Shown piece by piece: positions 8,436-17,474 of a stretch of 64,000 nt of DNA (position 1 is the stretch's first letter; every line of letters begins with the position of its first letter). The notes beneath the pieces were generated by a model, which worked only from the letters and a program-made list of their open reading frames with translations, did no database searches and was not told the DNA's origin. Made by a program: the position numbers and the translations under genes. The stretch is from Agrobacterium vitis. Lineage in GTDB: Bacteria > Pseudomonadota > Alphaproteobacteria > Rhizobiales > Rhizobiaceae. The stretch is taken from contig NZ_AP023273.1 of the NCBI RefSeq assembly GCF_013426735.1, positions 930,001 through 994,000 on the forward strand, written 5' to 3'.

Positions 8436-9890
8436 ATGCCTGCCGCCAACCTGCCTCAGGCCAAAAAGTCGCCAATAATCGCCATCATTGGAGGCGGTTT
8501 TACAGGTGCGGCCGTCGCCTGGAATCTGGCCCGCAAGATACAGCCCGGCCGTGTTCGCATCGTCATTTACGAACCGCGTGCCAGACTTGGCGGCGGACTT
8601 GCCTACGACACGGCCGATCCGGCTCATCGCATCAATGTCCCCGCAGACCGGATGAGCCTCGACCCGGACGAGCCTCTCGACTTTCTCGATTGGGTCGGCA
8701 AGCACCGTCTGGATGAGGACGACAGGCAAGCGGCTTTGGACGATGGCAGGCTATTTCCGCGCCGTCGCGATTTCGGTGCTTATATCGCCTCGAAGCTGGT
8801 GCCTTATCTGGCCAATGGCCGGATAGAGCATGTCAAATCCGATGTCGTTGCGCTGGACCCGTCCACCCGAGGCTGGCGCTTGACACAAGCGGATGGAACA
8901 ACACTGGAGGCAGATGATGTGGTGATTGCCACCAGTCATCCCTCCCCCAGGCCACCAAAGGCGCTTGCCGCCGTTCTGGAAGGACACCCACGCTTCATCC
9001 CCGATGCGACCGTGTCGGATGCGCTCAACGCCATTCGCCAGGAAGACAATGTATTGATTGTAGGCAACGGCCTGACGGGTGCCGATATCGCTGCGTCCTT
9101 GCTGGCGCGAAATCATCAAGGGCCGATCACCAGCATTTCAAGGCGCGGCCTGCGTTCCAGAGGCCATGCCGGGACGGTACAGGAGCCCTATGGGGACTTT
9201 ATCGACCCGCCCAGTCGGTCGATCCGGCAGCTGACCCGCCGCATCCGTGAACAGATCAACCATGCCTCAGCGGAAGGCATCAGCTGGCATGCCGTGCTGG
9301 ATGCGGTCCGCGCCCAAGCGCAGGAGATCTGGGGTGGATTGCCGCTCGATGAAAGGCGGCGCCTGGTGCGCCACCTACGCCCGTTTTGGGATGTGCATCG
9401 GTTCCGCATCGCCCCGCAAATCGAGGGGTCCATCAACCAGGCGATCAGCAGGGGCCAGATGGAGATACTGGCAGCGTCGGTACAAACGGTATCCTATGAT
9501 GGCTCGAAAATTCGTGTCTCTCTACGTCTAGCGCGCAGTACCGAAAAGGTGTCGCGTGTTGTCGATGCCGTAGTCATTGCCACCGGTCCGGCGCATGGTG
9601 CCATCATCGATAACCAGCCTTATCTCCGCAACCTTGCGCTTAAGGGCTTGATCGGCCTCGACCCCACCGGTCTTGGGCTGCATTGCGACCGGCAATCGCG
9701 CCTTCTCGACCAGCATGGCGTGGTAATGCCGGGCCTGCTGGTCGCCGGACCGCTTGCCCGTGGTACCTTTGGGGAATTAATGGGTCTGCCCCAGGTTGCG
9801 CATCATGCCCGCGACATTGCCGATCAACTGTATGCGCGGCTTGAGGAAGCGCGTCACGATGCGACAGCAACTGCCGAAGACGCAGCATAA
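8436..9890 (+). CDS. FAD/NAD(P)-binding oxidoreductase linked to the sfn genes
   Basis: A 484-residue protein with an N-terminal FAD-binding Rossmann motif IIGGGFTGAAVAWNLARK and the continuation GGGLAYDTADPAHRINVPADRM, typical of the NAD_binding_9 family. A second dinucleotide fold follows near the middle (VLIVGNGLTGADIAASLL). It lies 77 bp after sfnB in the same direction, so a role in organosulfur assimilation is likely (inferred). An earlier ATG at 8406 is in frame, but the ATG at 8436 has GTGGAG about 9 nt upstream. A shared terminator hairpin follows. No specific enzyme name can be supported. Confidence 0.85.
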   Translation: MPAANLPQAKKSPIIAIIGGGFTGAAVAWNLARKIQPGRVRIVIYEPRARLGGGLAYDTADPAHRINVPADRMSLDPDEPLDFLDWVGKHRLDEDDRQAALDDGRLFPRRRDFGAYIASKLVPYLANGRIEHVKSDVVALDPSTRGWRLTQADGTTLEADDVVIATSHPSPRPPKALAAVLEGHPRFIPDATVSDALNAIRQEDNVLIVGNGLTGADIAASLLARNHQGPITSISRRGLRSRGHAGTVQEPYGDFIDPPSRSIRQLTRRIREQINHASAEGISWHAVLDAVRAQAQEIWGGLPLDERRRLVRHLRPFWDVHRFRIAPQIEGSINQAISRGQMEILAASVQTVSYDGSKIRVSLRLARSTEKVSRVVDAVVIATGPAHGAIIDNQPYLRNLALKGLIGLDPTGLGLHCDRQSRLLDQHGVVMPGLLVAGPLARGTFGELMGLPQVAHHARDIADQLYARLEEARHDATATAEDAA

Positions 9891-9899
9891 GCTGGAAAA

Positions 9900-9929
9900 C
9901 CCGGCTGCCTTCCGAGGATGGCAGCCGGG
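9900..9929. terminator. Bidirectional intrinsic terminator between the convergent FAD-oxidoreductase and secDF genes
   Basis: Perfect 10-bp arms CCCGGCTGCC (9900-9909) and GGCAGCCGGG (9920-9929) with a 10-nt loop, in the 48-bp gap between two convergent stop codons. A run of A precedes the left arm (GGAAAA), giving a U-tract for secDF transcripts on the minus strand. Confidence 0.75.
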
Positions 9930-9938
9930 ACCTGTTGA

Positions 9939-12458
9939 TCAAGCCTCGACGGAACCGGCTGGCTTTTCCGGAACTGCTGCCCGCTTGCGACGCCAATCCC
10001 CAAGAAACAGCAGGATCGGTGCGGCAATAAACACAGACGATGAGGCCGCAATGGCAATGCCGAAAATCATTGGCACGGCAAAGCTCTCAACCGCGCTACC
10101 GCCCCAGATGGCCATGGGCAGCAGAGACAGAAAGGCGGTGGCCGATGTGTAAAGGCTGCGGGCCAGCGTTTCATTGATCGACAGATCGATCAGTTCGCGC
10201 AGCGGCATCGTCTTGTAAAGCCGCATATTTTCGCGCATCCGGTCATAGACGACAACCTTGTCGTTGACGGAATAACCGACCAGGGTCAGCAGCGCCGCGA
10301 TGGCCGTCAGGTTGAAATCAAGCCCGGTGAGCGCGAAGAAGCCAATCGTCTTGGTGACGTCGAGAACGAGTGTCGCGATAGCGCCAACCGCGAAAGGCCA
10401 TTCGAACCGCGCCCAAATATAGGCGAGCATCGCCAGGCTGGCGAGGACGACCGAAAGGATACCCGCCGTCGCCAATTCCCCCGAGACTTTCGGGCCGACA
10501 ACTTCTGTGCGCTCTACCGACGCCGTTGCATCGATAACCTTTACCTCGGTTCTCAGCCGCTCCACCGCCGCAGTCTGCGCCTCTTCCCCGCCCGGTTGCC
10601 GCTCGACGCGTACCAGCAGATGACGAGCATCGCCGAATTCCTGAAGCGTGACATCGCCCAGCCCAAGCCCGTCCAGCCCCGAGCGGAAGGCCGCGAGATC
10701 GGCGCGGTCCTGGGTCACCACTTCAAGCTGGATACCACCACGAAAATCGACGCCGTAATTCAAGCCCGGCGTGAAGAACAGGATGAGAGAGGCAATCGAC
10801 AGAAAGGCAGAAATACCGATACCAAGGAAACGCGCCTTCATGAAGCGAATGCGTGTTCCGTCAGGGATGAGCTGGACAGGCAGCAGCGGCTTGATATCGA
10901 GACGCTTCAGCTTGTACCGCCGGACAATGGCAAGCATGACGACACGCACCACCGAAACCGCTGTAAACATCGATATGGCAATGCCCAGACCCATGGTGAT
11001 CGCAAAACCGCGAACCGGGCCAGAGCCGAACCAGAACAGCAGCAGAGTGGCAATCAGTGCCGTTACATTACTATCGATAATGGTAGAATAGGCCCGGCGG
11101 AAACCGGCATCCAGCGCCGCCATGGCACCACGACCCTTGCGGGTTTCTTCTCGAATCCGCTCGTTAATCAGGACGTTGGCGTCAACCGCAAGGCCAATGC
11201 CGAGCACGATGCCGGCGATACCCGGCAGGGTCAGCGTCGCGCCAATCAGCGACAAGCAGGCGAAGGTCAGGATAACGTTGAGACCGAGTGCCAGATTGGC
11301 GATAATTCCCCAGCCACCGTAGAGCACGATCATGAAGCCGACGACTAGGGCAAAGCCGATCAGCCCGGTATAGACGCCCATCTTGATCGCGTCCGCGCCA
11401 AGGTCAGCGCCAACCGTCCGCTCTTCAATGACCGTCAACTTGACGGGCAGCGCCCCGGCGCGCAGCAAGGCCGCAAGGTCCGTTGCGCTTTCAACCGTGA
11501 AATTCCCGGAAATCTGGCCGGAACCACCGGTAATCGGCTCACGGATGACAGGGGCCGACAGAACCTTGTCATCCAGCACAATGGCAAAAGGCTTGCCGAC
11601 ATTGGTACGGGTGATTTCGGCAAAACGCGCCGCACCTGCCGTATCGAAGCGGAAACTGACCAGCGGCTCATTGGTGTTCGGATCGAAGCCGACGCGGGCA
11701 TCGGTCAGGCGGTCGCCTGCCAGTTCCACCCGGTCATCAACCGGATAGGTGCGGCCCTCATCGTCCTTCAGCATCGTGACGCCGCGTGGTACAGCTGTAC
11801 CATCCGTGGCGCTTTCCGACAGCATGTGAAAGCTCATCTTGGCGGTGGAGCCAAGAAGTTCACGAATGCGCGCCGGGTCCTGCGTACCCGGAAGCTGCAC
11901 AAGAATACGATCGCCACCGATGCGCTGGATCGTCGGTTCGGCAACGCCAACCTGGTCGATACGCTGGCGAATGATTTCCAGGCTCTGTTCAACCCCGGCA
12001 TTGGCCCGGTCGGTAATTCCGGCCTCGGCAAGTGTAATGGATATGGTGGCGCCCTCACCCGTAAACGCCAGATCAGGCGCGCCCGTCAGGCCGACCGGAT
12101 GGGCAAGCTTACCCAAGGCGGTCAATGCTGCGGCTCTTTGCTCCGCCGATTGAAGGGTCACGACCAGCGAGGAGCCGCTCTTGCGCACTGTCGCCGCATC
12201 GACACCATCATCGCGCAGCGCCCGACGCGAATCCTGAATCAGGCTTTGCAGTCTTTCCTGCACCAGATCGGCGCTATCAACCTCAAGCACCAGATGAGAG
12301 CCGCCGCGCAGGTCAAGGCCAAGTGCGACCTTGTCCTTCGGGAACCAGGAGGGAAAGCTATTGAGAGTGTTTGTCGAGAGAATATTCGGCAGTGCCGTTA
12401 GAATGCCAAAGGCGATGATGACCACATAGGTGGCCACAAGCCAGGGAGAGGTTTTCAT
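9939..12458 (-). CDS. secDF: SecDF fused preprotein translocase subunit
   Basis: An 839-residue fusion of SecD and SecF, the proton-driven factor that helps pull proteins through SecYEG on the periplasmic side. The SecD half starts with a membrane helix and the D1 motif LGLDLRGGSHLVLEVD (from about residue 44), followed by a large periplasmic region and a membrane bundle (IGLAVDANVLINERIREE). The SecF half begins near residue 545, with NYGVDFRGGIQLEV near 567 and VGYSVNDKVVVYDRMREN in its membrane part. SecD and SecF are often separate; a fused form is common in several lineages, including rhizobia as far as I recall. The gene is monocistronic by spacing. Confidence 0.96.
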   Translation of the reverse strand: MKTSPWLVATYVVIIAFGILTALPNILSTNTLNSFPSWFPKDKVALGLDLRGGSHLVLEVDSADLVQERLQSLIQDSRRALRDDGVDAATVRKSGSSLVVTLQSAEQRAAALTALGKLAHPVGLTGAPDLAFTGEGATISITLAEAGITDRANAGVEQSLEIIRQRIDQVGVAEPTIQRIGGDRILVQLPGTQDPARIRELLGSTAKMSFHMLSESATDGTAVPRGVTMLKDDEGRTYPVDDRVELAGDRLTDARVGFDPNTNEPLVSFRFDTAGAARFAEITRTNVGKPFAIVLDDKVLSAPVIREPITGGSGQISGNFTVESATDLAALLRAGALPVKLTVIEERTVGADLGADAIKMGVYTGLIGFALVVGFMIVLYGGWGIIANLALGLNVILTFACLSLIGATLTLPGIAGIVLGIGLAVDANVLINERIREETRKGRGAMAALDAGFRRAYSTIIDSNVTALIATLLLFWFGSGPVRGFAITMGLGIAISMFTAVSVVRVVMLAIVRRYKLKRLDIKPLLPVQLIPDGTRIRFMKARFLGIGISAFLSIASLILFFTPGLNYGVDFRGGIQLEVVTQDRADLAAFRSGLDGLGLGDVTLQEFGDARHLLVRVERQPGGEEAQTAAVERLRTEVKVIDATASVERTEVVGPKVSGELATAGILSVVLASLAMLAYIWARFEWPFAVGAIATLVLDVTKTIGFFALTGLDFNLTAIAALLTLVGYSVNDKVVVYDRMRENMRLYKTMPLRELIDLSINETLARSLYTSATAFLSLLPMAIWGGSAVESFAVPMIFGIAIAASSSVFIAAPILLFLGDWRRKRAAVPEKPAGSVEA

Positions 12459-12629
12459 AGAACAGTATCCATGCCTGCGCCGCTGCTTGCCGAGGCGTAT
12501 TCACATGCCAAACGCCGAAAAAAGGCTTTAGGCTTTTATGAAACACCTGATGTCTACGGCATAGTCCTGATCACAGGGATTGCACGGCAGACGGTCGGCG
12601 CGCGGTCGCGCGTTGATCGAAAAACGGGA

Positions 12630-13043
12630 TTAGGCAGACAAGGATGGCGGCGCCCTGGCCAGGTTAGCCCGCGAAATCCGCCCGGAAACCAACGGCGAAT
12701 AACGCTCGACACGCTGGACAGAAGACCGCCCGACAAGCAGGAAATGCTCAGCCCCCAAGCTCAGTACAGCCACAGGCGGCGGCACTGGAACTCGTGGATC
12801 GGGCCGGGACGCAAGTGCAACAGCCCGGCTGCCATTTTCCCGTGCCGCCAGATGCTGTGTCTGCTGGGGCGCATGTAAAAGTGCAGACCCGTGCGCGCCA
12901 AGCGACGCGGGCAAAGGTGACGCAAAGAAAAACCCGAGATAGGCAACCGCAAGGGCGATAATGGCAACGAGAACACCAGGTCTCAGATCTTTTGAAAAAA
13001 TCTGTTCCTCGTCCCTCGACATTATATTTTGGTTAATTGCCAT
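12630..13043 (-). CDS. Small predicted membrane protein, unknown function
   Basis: A possible 137-residue protein starting MAINQNIMSRDEEQ, with one strong membrane segment (VLVAIIALAVAYLGFFFASPLPASL) and a proline/arginine-rich hydrophilic tail. I do not recognise it. The ribosome site is weak and the frame is open further upstream (to 13106), so the start is uncertain. It sits between the T6SS hcp side and secDF. A bitopic protein with a periplasmic tail would suit a T6SS accessory role, but that is only a guess. It could also be a chance open frame in GC-rich DNA. Confidence 0.4.
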   Translation of the reverse strand: MAINQNIMSRDEEQIFSKDLRPGVLVAIIALAVAYLGFFFASPLPASLGAHGSALLHAPQQTQHLAARENGSRAVALASRPDPRVPVPPPVAVLSLGAEHFLLVGRSSVQRVERYSPLVSGRISRANLARAPPSLSA

Positions 13044-13321
13044 GGCCGTGATTACCAGAGCATCAACACGCTGTCGAGCCTCGCGAGGTTTGGAGAGGAA
13101 TCGCAACTGCCATCCGGCTGGGTCAAACGACAGTTCACCGCGATGCGTGCTCGATTTCGTAATGAATCATCACGCCGATGACATGGCTGCGGACAACAGA
13201 CGAATATCTGTTCTTCGCATTTCTCACAGCAGCCCCACAGTCTAACACCACGGCGCGAAAATGCTGACGCATCCTCGCCTTGAAAGCATTCGGTGCAAAC
13301 GAGATGCGAGACCTCAAAATG

Positions 13322-13828
13322 TCAGAGGCGCTCGCCCACCAGGTAGGCATAGCGGAACTTGATCGAATTATTGGGACGTTGCGCATCGATCTTTGGGCCA
13401 TACATCAGCTCTGGCGTCAGTATCCGCCCCGCGTCAGAAACCTTTGGCACGGTACCAAGCAGATAAATATCGCGGCTAAGATAGGTTCGGGTCTCATTGG
13501 CGTCCGATTCCATGTAGTTCACTTGAACGACAAAGGCGCCATCGCCGGTTTCCAAAAGTTTTGCGAGGATTTTGGTTTCGTTGTTTTCCAGCCACTTCTT
13601 TGCCCAATGGGTCAAGGCATAGCTGTTTAGAGCCTCCGATCCCATGCGCAGCGCAGATGCAGCAGCGCCTCCAACGGCGTTGCGAGAGGCAACCTCGCGC
13701 GGGCCGGGTGCATAGGTAATATAATCCAGTGACGGACCTCGTCCCATACGGCTCATGGGCTGGGAAACATCATTGCTGTTAAACGGCTTCATCTTCAAAC
13801 CTGATGAAGATACATCGAAATCAGGCAT
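13322..13828 (-). CDS. Uncharacterised 168-residue protein downstream of hcp
   Basis: The start is well supported: AAGGAG lies 6 nt upstream of the ATG. The protein has no signal peptide or membrane segment. It begins with a polar, proline/serine-containing leader (MPDFDVSSSGLKMKP), then an alanine-rich helical stretch (ASRNAVGGAAASALRMGSEAL), a lysine/glutamate helix and a beta-rich C-terminal half (FVVQVNYMESDANETRTYLSRDIYLLG). I do not recognise the family. It is the first gene after hcp on the same strand, 176 bp away and behind a terminator. Genes in this position in Agrobacterium T6SS loci often encode secreted or accessory proteins, so it is a candidate T6SS cargo or adaptor (inference). 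Confidence 0.75.
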   Translation of the reverse strand: MPDFDVSSSGLKMKPFNSNDVSQPMSRMGRGPSLDYITYAPGPREVASRNAVGGAAASALRMGSEALNSYALTHWAKKWLENNETKILAKLLETGDGAFVVQVNYMESDANETRTYLSRDIYLLGTVPKVSDAGRILTPELMYGPKIDAQRPNNSIKFRYAYLVGERL

Positions 13829-13963
13829 AGCCTTCTCCTTGGATCACGATAGACTTGCTTGACACCGAAGGCCGAAGTTGCTCACGCACCCTCACCTTGA
13901 AGACGCTATCAGGGAACATTCGCTCAAACGGCGCATCCGAAATATCGGCATCACGACAAATAC

Positions 13964-13985
13964 GGCACCGCCCGAAGGCGGTGCC
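13964..13985 (-). terminator. Intrinsic terminator of hcp with a UUCG tetraloop
   Basis: Perfect 9-bp arms GGCACCGCC (13964-13972) and GGCGGTGCC (13977-13985). Read on the minus strand the loop is TTCG closed by a C-G pair, the unusually stable cUUCGg tetraloop. It starts 20 nt after the hcp stop and is followed by a modest T-containing stretch (GTATTTGT). It should end the very abundant hcp transcript and isolate the downstream gene. Confidence 0.8.
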
Positions 13986-14004
13986 GCTGCAGGAGAAAGG
14001 CGGA

Positions 14005-14481
14005 TTACGCAGCCTTTGTAGTCGAAAGATCGTAAGATGCGATCATCGGCGACTTCGGGTTGTTCTGGTCGTCGTAAGGCGTATACTTCACTTCGATCTT
14101 GGTGAAGTTCAGCTTAATGGTTTCGACCGGACGATCACCACTGGAATCGACGGAATAATTGGCGATCAGCGTGTTGGTGAGCGTGTATTCGATATAGGTA
14201 TTGCCGGGATTGCCGGTAGTGACCATGTGGATCACCGCTTGCTTGCCAGTGCGGCCAGCGCAGGCTTCCTGGAACAATTTCGTGGAAGAGGAATCGCTGA
14301 CCTTGGTCAGGATAACTTCGGAAATTGCGGGTTCAGAGGCTTCACGGTTGGCAGTCGAGCCAGCCGTGGTGTTCATGGCGCGGCTAACGTTCCAGTGAAT
14401 AGCCTCGATGTCCATCCAGTTGCGGTGCTCTTCGTGGGTCGCATCACCCTGGATACCATCGACCTTCAGATAAATCGGCAT
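14005..14481 (-). CDS. hcp: Hcp (TssD), T6SS inner-tube protein
   Basis: A 158-residue protein that forms hexameric rings stacked into the T6SS inner tube and is secreted with effectors. It begins MPIYLKVDGIQGDATHEEH, the classic Hcp start with the GDxT motif, and ends with a beta strand typical of the family (KINFTKIEVKYTPYDD-type region). A clear AGGAG site precedes it. It lies 62 bp after clpV in the same direction, as in the Agrobacterium hcp operon, and is followed by a UUCG terminator. Confidence 0.97.
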   Translation of the reverse strand: MPIYLKVDGIQGDATHEEHRNWMDIEAIHWNVSRAMNTTAGSTANREASEPAISEVILTKVSDSSSTKLFQEACAGRTGKQAVIHMVTTGNPGNTYIEYTLTNTLIANYSVDSSGDRPVETIKLNFTKIEVKYTPYDDQNNPKSPMIASYDLSTTKAA

Positions 14482-14543
14482 ATAAATTCTCCTATATAAA
14501 TTGAAATCACCTCGTTCACGGCGAGGTATGGTTCACCTTTCAC

Positions 14544-17255
14544 TCACTGCCGCATGCGTCTGGATACCCCTTCCGACGCGGCATCCTTATCCATCGATAG
14601 ACCAGAGGCATCGACGAATTCCTCGTTTCCCCCAGCGGCCCCGGCGCGAACGCCGAACCCTTTTTCATCATGGGTTACCTGCGCTTCGGCAACCTTTCCG
14701 CCGGATGCGACCAGCTCAAGGAAAAAGCTGGAAAGCGGCGGCAACAGATCCCGGCCAATCATGATTTCGATGGCACGAGCTCCGATCTCACTTGCAACGG
14801 CGCGTCCGACCAGCGCATTGCGGGCCTCTTCGGACAGAACAAGATCTGTGCCATAGGCCGAAGAAATCCGTTCCCGAATGCGGTCGATCTGAATATCGAC
14901 GATCCGCGACAGGGCATCCTTGCCCAGCGGCATGAACGGCAACAGCAGCGTGCGCCCAAGGAAGGCCGGCTTGAACTGCTTTTGCAGTTCCGGCATCAAC
15001 AATGCTTCCAACGCCTCACCTTCGGGCATGGTGTCTGGATCAAGGGCCAAGGAGGCCAGCAATTCCGAGCCGGTATTGGCCGTCATGAAAATCGTGGTAT
15101 TGCGGAAGTCAACATCGCGGCCTTCGCCATCGCGCAACATTCCCTTGTCGAAGACCTGATAGAAAATATCCTGAACGCCGGGATGCGCCTTGTCGATTTC
15201 GTCCAGCAACAGCACGCCATAGGGCCGACGCCGCACGGCTTCGGTCAGCACTCCGCCTTCGCCATAGCCGACATAGCCCGGAGGGGCGCCAAGCAGCATG
15301 GATACTTTATGCTCTTCCTTGAACTCCGACATGTTGATCGTCGTCAGATGCTGGCTACCACCATACATCAGGTCGGCCAGGGTCAGCGCGGTTTCAGTTT
15401 TACCGGTTCCCGACATGCCGACCAGCATGAACACGGCAGGCGGACGTCGCGGATCGGAAAGCCCGGCGCGTGCGGCGCGCATGGCATCGCCAATCCTTTC
15501 CAGCGCGGCATCCTGGCCGATCACCTTTTCCTTCAACCTCATATCGAGGCTTTTTGCGCTTTCAATCTGGTCGGCCAGCAGTTTGCCCAGAGGAATGCCG
15601 GTCCACCGCGCCAGGACGGCGGCAACAACATTGCGATCGACCTCATGTGGCACAAGCTTTTCCTCCCCAGCGGAAGTCGGCGCCAAGGACGCCGCGCGGC
15701 GGGTAAGCCCCCGTGTCCGCAGAGGAGTGATCAATGGGGTGACGTTCACATCAGGCGTATCCTTGGAAGCCGTCGTACCACTGACTACAGTTGACGCTTC
15801 ATCCCTCGCTGCCAGCGTTGCAATTTCAGCATCATAGCGAGCTTGGAGGCTATCGATTTCCTTAGCCAGACGCTCCATTTCAGTGGTCACGGCCTGGCGG
15901 CGCTCCTGCACATCCGTATTTTCCGGCTCACGGGCAAGCCAGTCGGTCTCTACCGTGAGATGCGCAAGCTCGCTTTTAAGAAGCAGCAACTGTTCCGGCA
16001 CCGTCTGGCGCGCCAGCGAAACCGTGGCTGCGGCGGTATCGATCAGGCTGACCGCCTTATCAGGCAATTGGCGAGCGGGCAGGAAGCGCGCAGAAAGTTG
16101 CACGGCAGCAACGATAGCCTCGTCACGGATCTTCACCCCATGATGGGCCATGAAGGTCTCAGCTATTCCGCGTAACATTCGGATCGCGGTTTCCTCGTCC
16201 GGCTCACGCACATGCACAGGCTGGAAGCGTCTGGTCAGTGCGGCATCTTTTTCGAAATACTTCTTGTACTCGCTCCAGGTCGTGGCAGCGATGGTCCGCA
16301 CTTCGCCCCGTGCTAGCGCGGGCTTGAAAATATTGGCGGCATCGCCCTGCCCGCTTGCCCCACCGGCACCGATCAGACCATGCGCTTCATCGATAAACAG
16401 GATGATAGGCTCCGGCGAACGTTTCACCGCTTCGATAACGCCGGTCAATCGCCGTTCGAACTCACCCTTCACGCCAGCGCCTGCCTGCAACAGAGTCAGA
16501 TCGAGCATCAGCAGCCGTACGGATTGCAATTTTTCCGGCACGCGTCCAGCGGCAATCTCCAGCGCCAGCGCTTCGGCCACCGCTGTCTTGCCAACACCCG
16601 CTTCACCGACCAGGATCGGGTTATTCTGTCGCCGGCGCAACAAGATGTCGATCATCTGGCGAAGTTCGCCATCACGGCCGACGACCGGATCAAGCCGGCC
16701 CGCACGCGCATCCTCGGTAAGGTCATGAGTGTAAAGCCGCAGGAACTCGTCTTCCCGGGCGGAGGCAGGAGACAGCGAAGACTTTGGCGTCTCGGCGACA
16801 ACGTCTGTCTGCAAAAGCGTTTCGAGTGCCGTTCGGTCCAGCATCCTCAGCGACGGGAAACGACCACGGGTCAAGGCCCGAAGCGACGGCTCATCGTCCA
16901 TGGCCGCAAATATATCGGCAAGCGTAATCGCACGTCTTCCAGACTGGAGCGAAGCACAAATCCAGGCTTCACGACCCAAAGTCAGAATATTCTGGGATAA
17001 AGCGAGCTGACCGGACCCGGACACCACGGTGTCATCGAGCGCATCGCTCACTTCGCGGCGAAGCGCTGCAATGGGCAAGCCCAATTGCTCCAACACAGGT
17101 TGAAACGACGCCGCGTCCATGACGGCGGCAAGCAGATGAGCAATATCAACTTGTCCGTGTCCGCGCCCGGCTGCTGTGGATGCAGCCGTCTCAAGCGCGA
17201 CACGCAAATTAGGCTCAAGCGATTCGATCAATCGATTGAGGTCAATATGCGACAT
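14544..17255 (-). CDS. clpV: ClpV (TssH), sheath-recycling AAA+ ATPase
   Basis: A 903-residue Hsp100-type ATPase that extracts TssC from contracted T6SS sheaths. In order: an N-terminal Clp repeat domain, the first AAA domain with Walker A GEAGVGKTA (about residue 217) and Walker B ILFIDEAHGL, a coiled middle domain rich in Glu/Arg (about 400-500), the second AAA domain with GMSGTGKTE (about 612) and LLLDEIDKAH, and a C-terminal small domain. Both Walker pairs are intact. The frame is open 43 codons further upstream, but I place the start at MSHIDLNRL because GGGGAGG lies just before it and ClpV proteins usually begin this way. The tail after about residue 870 is variable. It is transcribed away from tssA. 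Confidence 0.96.
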   Translation of the reverse strand: MSHIDLNRLIESLEPNLRVALETAASTAAGRGHGQVDIAHLLAAVMDAASFQPVLEQLGLPIAALRREVSDALDDTVVSGSGQLALSQNILTLGREAWICASLQSGRRAITLADIFAAMDDEPSLRALTRGRFPSLRMLDRTALETLLQTDVVAETPKSSLSPASAREDEFLRLYTHDLTEDARAGRLDPVVGRDGELRQMIDILLRRRQNNPILVGEAGVGKTAVAEALALEIAAGRVPEKLQSVRLLMLDLTLLQAGAGVKGEFERRLTGVIEAVKRSPEPIILFIDEAHGLIGAGGASGQGDAANIFKPALARGEVRTIAATTWSEYKKYFEKDAALTRRFQPVHVREPDEETAIRMLRGIAETFMAHHGVKIRDEAIVAAVQLSARFLPARQLPDKAVSLIDTAAATVSLARQTVPEQLLLLKSELAHLTVETDWLAREPENTDVQERRQAVTTEMERLAKEIDSLQARYDAEIATLAARDEASTVVSGTTASKDTPDVNVTPLITPLRTRGLTRRAASLAPTSAGEEKLVPHEVDRNVVAAVLARWTGIPLGKLLADQIESAKSLDMRLKEKVIGQDAALERIGDAMRAARAGLSDPRRPPAVFMLVGMSGTGKTETALTLADLMYGGSQHLTTINMSEFKEEHKVSMLLGAPPGYVGYGEGGVLTEAVRRRPYGVLLLDEIDKAHPGVQDIFYQVFDKGMLRDGEGRDVDFRNTTIFMTANTGSELLASLALDPDTMPEGEALEALLMPELQKQFKPAFLGRTLLLPFMPLGKDALSRIVDIQIDRIRERISSAYGTDLVLSEEARNALVGRAVASEIGARAIEIMIGRDLLPPLSSFFLELVASGGKVAEAQVTHDEKGFGVRAGAAGGNEEFVDASGLSMDKDAASEGVSRRMRQ

Positions 17256-17474
17256 GCAAAAAGCCTCCCCAGCAACGACCTTACCTTCGTTGGAATGAAC
17301 AACTAAGGCGATTACCCCAACCTGTCCAGAGCGCGAGATAAATTTTTTAAGATATGCAAAGTCAGGCATCACCCCCGACATCAAACAAATGACCTCAGGT
17401 TGACAAAAATATAACTGCGCCCCACATTAACAAGTAGCATATATTAGTTAATTCAAAATGGGGCTAGTCTATCG
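17256..17474. promoter_or_regulatory. AT-rich divergent control region between clpV-hcp and the tssA operon
   Basis: A 219-bp gap separates the two divergent T6SS operons and is clearly richer in A/T than its surroundings. A TTGACA (17400-17405) is a possible -35 for tssA, but the matching -10 (CACATT at 17-bp spacing) is poor. A better TATATTA lies at 17440-17446, too far for that -35. I see no sigma-54 site. In A. tumefaciens these operons respond to acidity through ChvG/ChvI; a ChvI site cannot be defined by eye here. Confidence 0.5.

Noticed and set aside
12471..12878. Plus-strand open frame of 135 codons between secDF and the small membrane-protein gene
   Set aside because: No ribosome site, arginine/proline-rich composition typical of an antisense GC-rich frame, and overlap with the minus-strand candidate.
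13135..13401. Minus-strand open frame of 88 codons overlapping the 3' end of the 168-residue gene
   Set aside because: Overlaps a better-supported gene, has no ribosome site and no recognisable features.
17400..17428. TTGACA with a CACATT as a sigma-70 promoter for tssA
   Set aside because: The -10 match is poor, so it is not called as a promoter; the whole gap is annotated as a control region.
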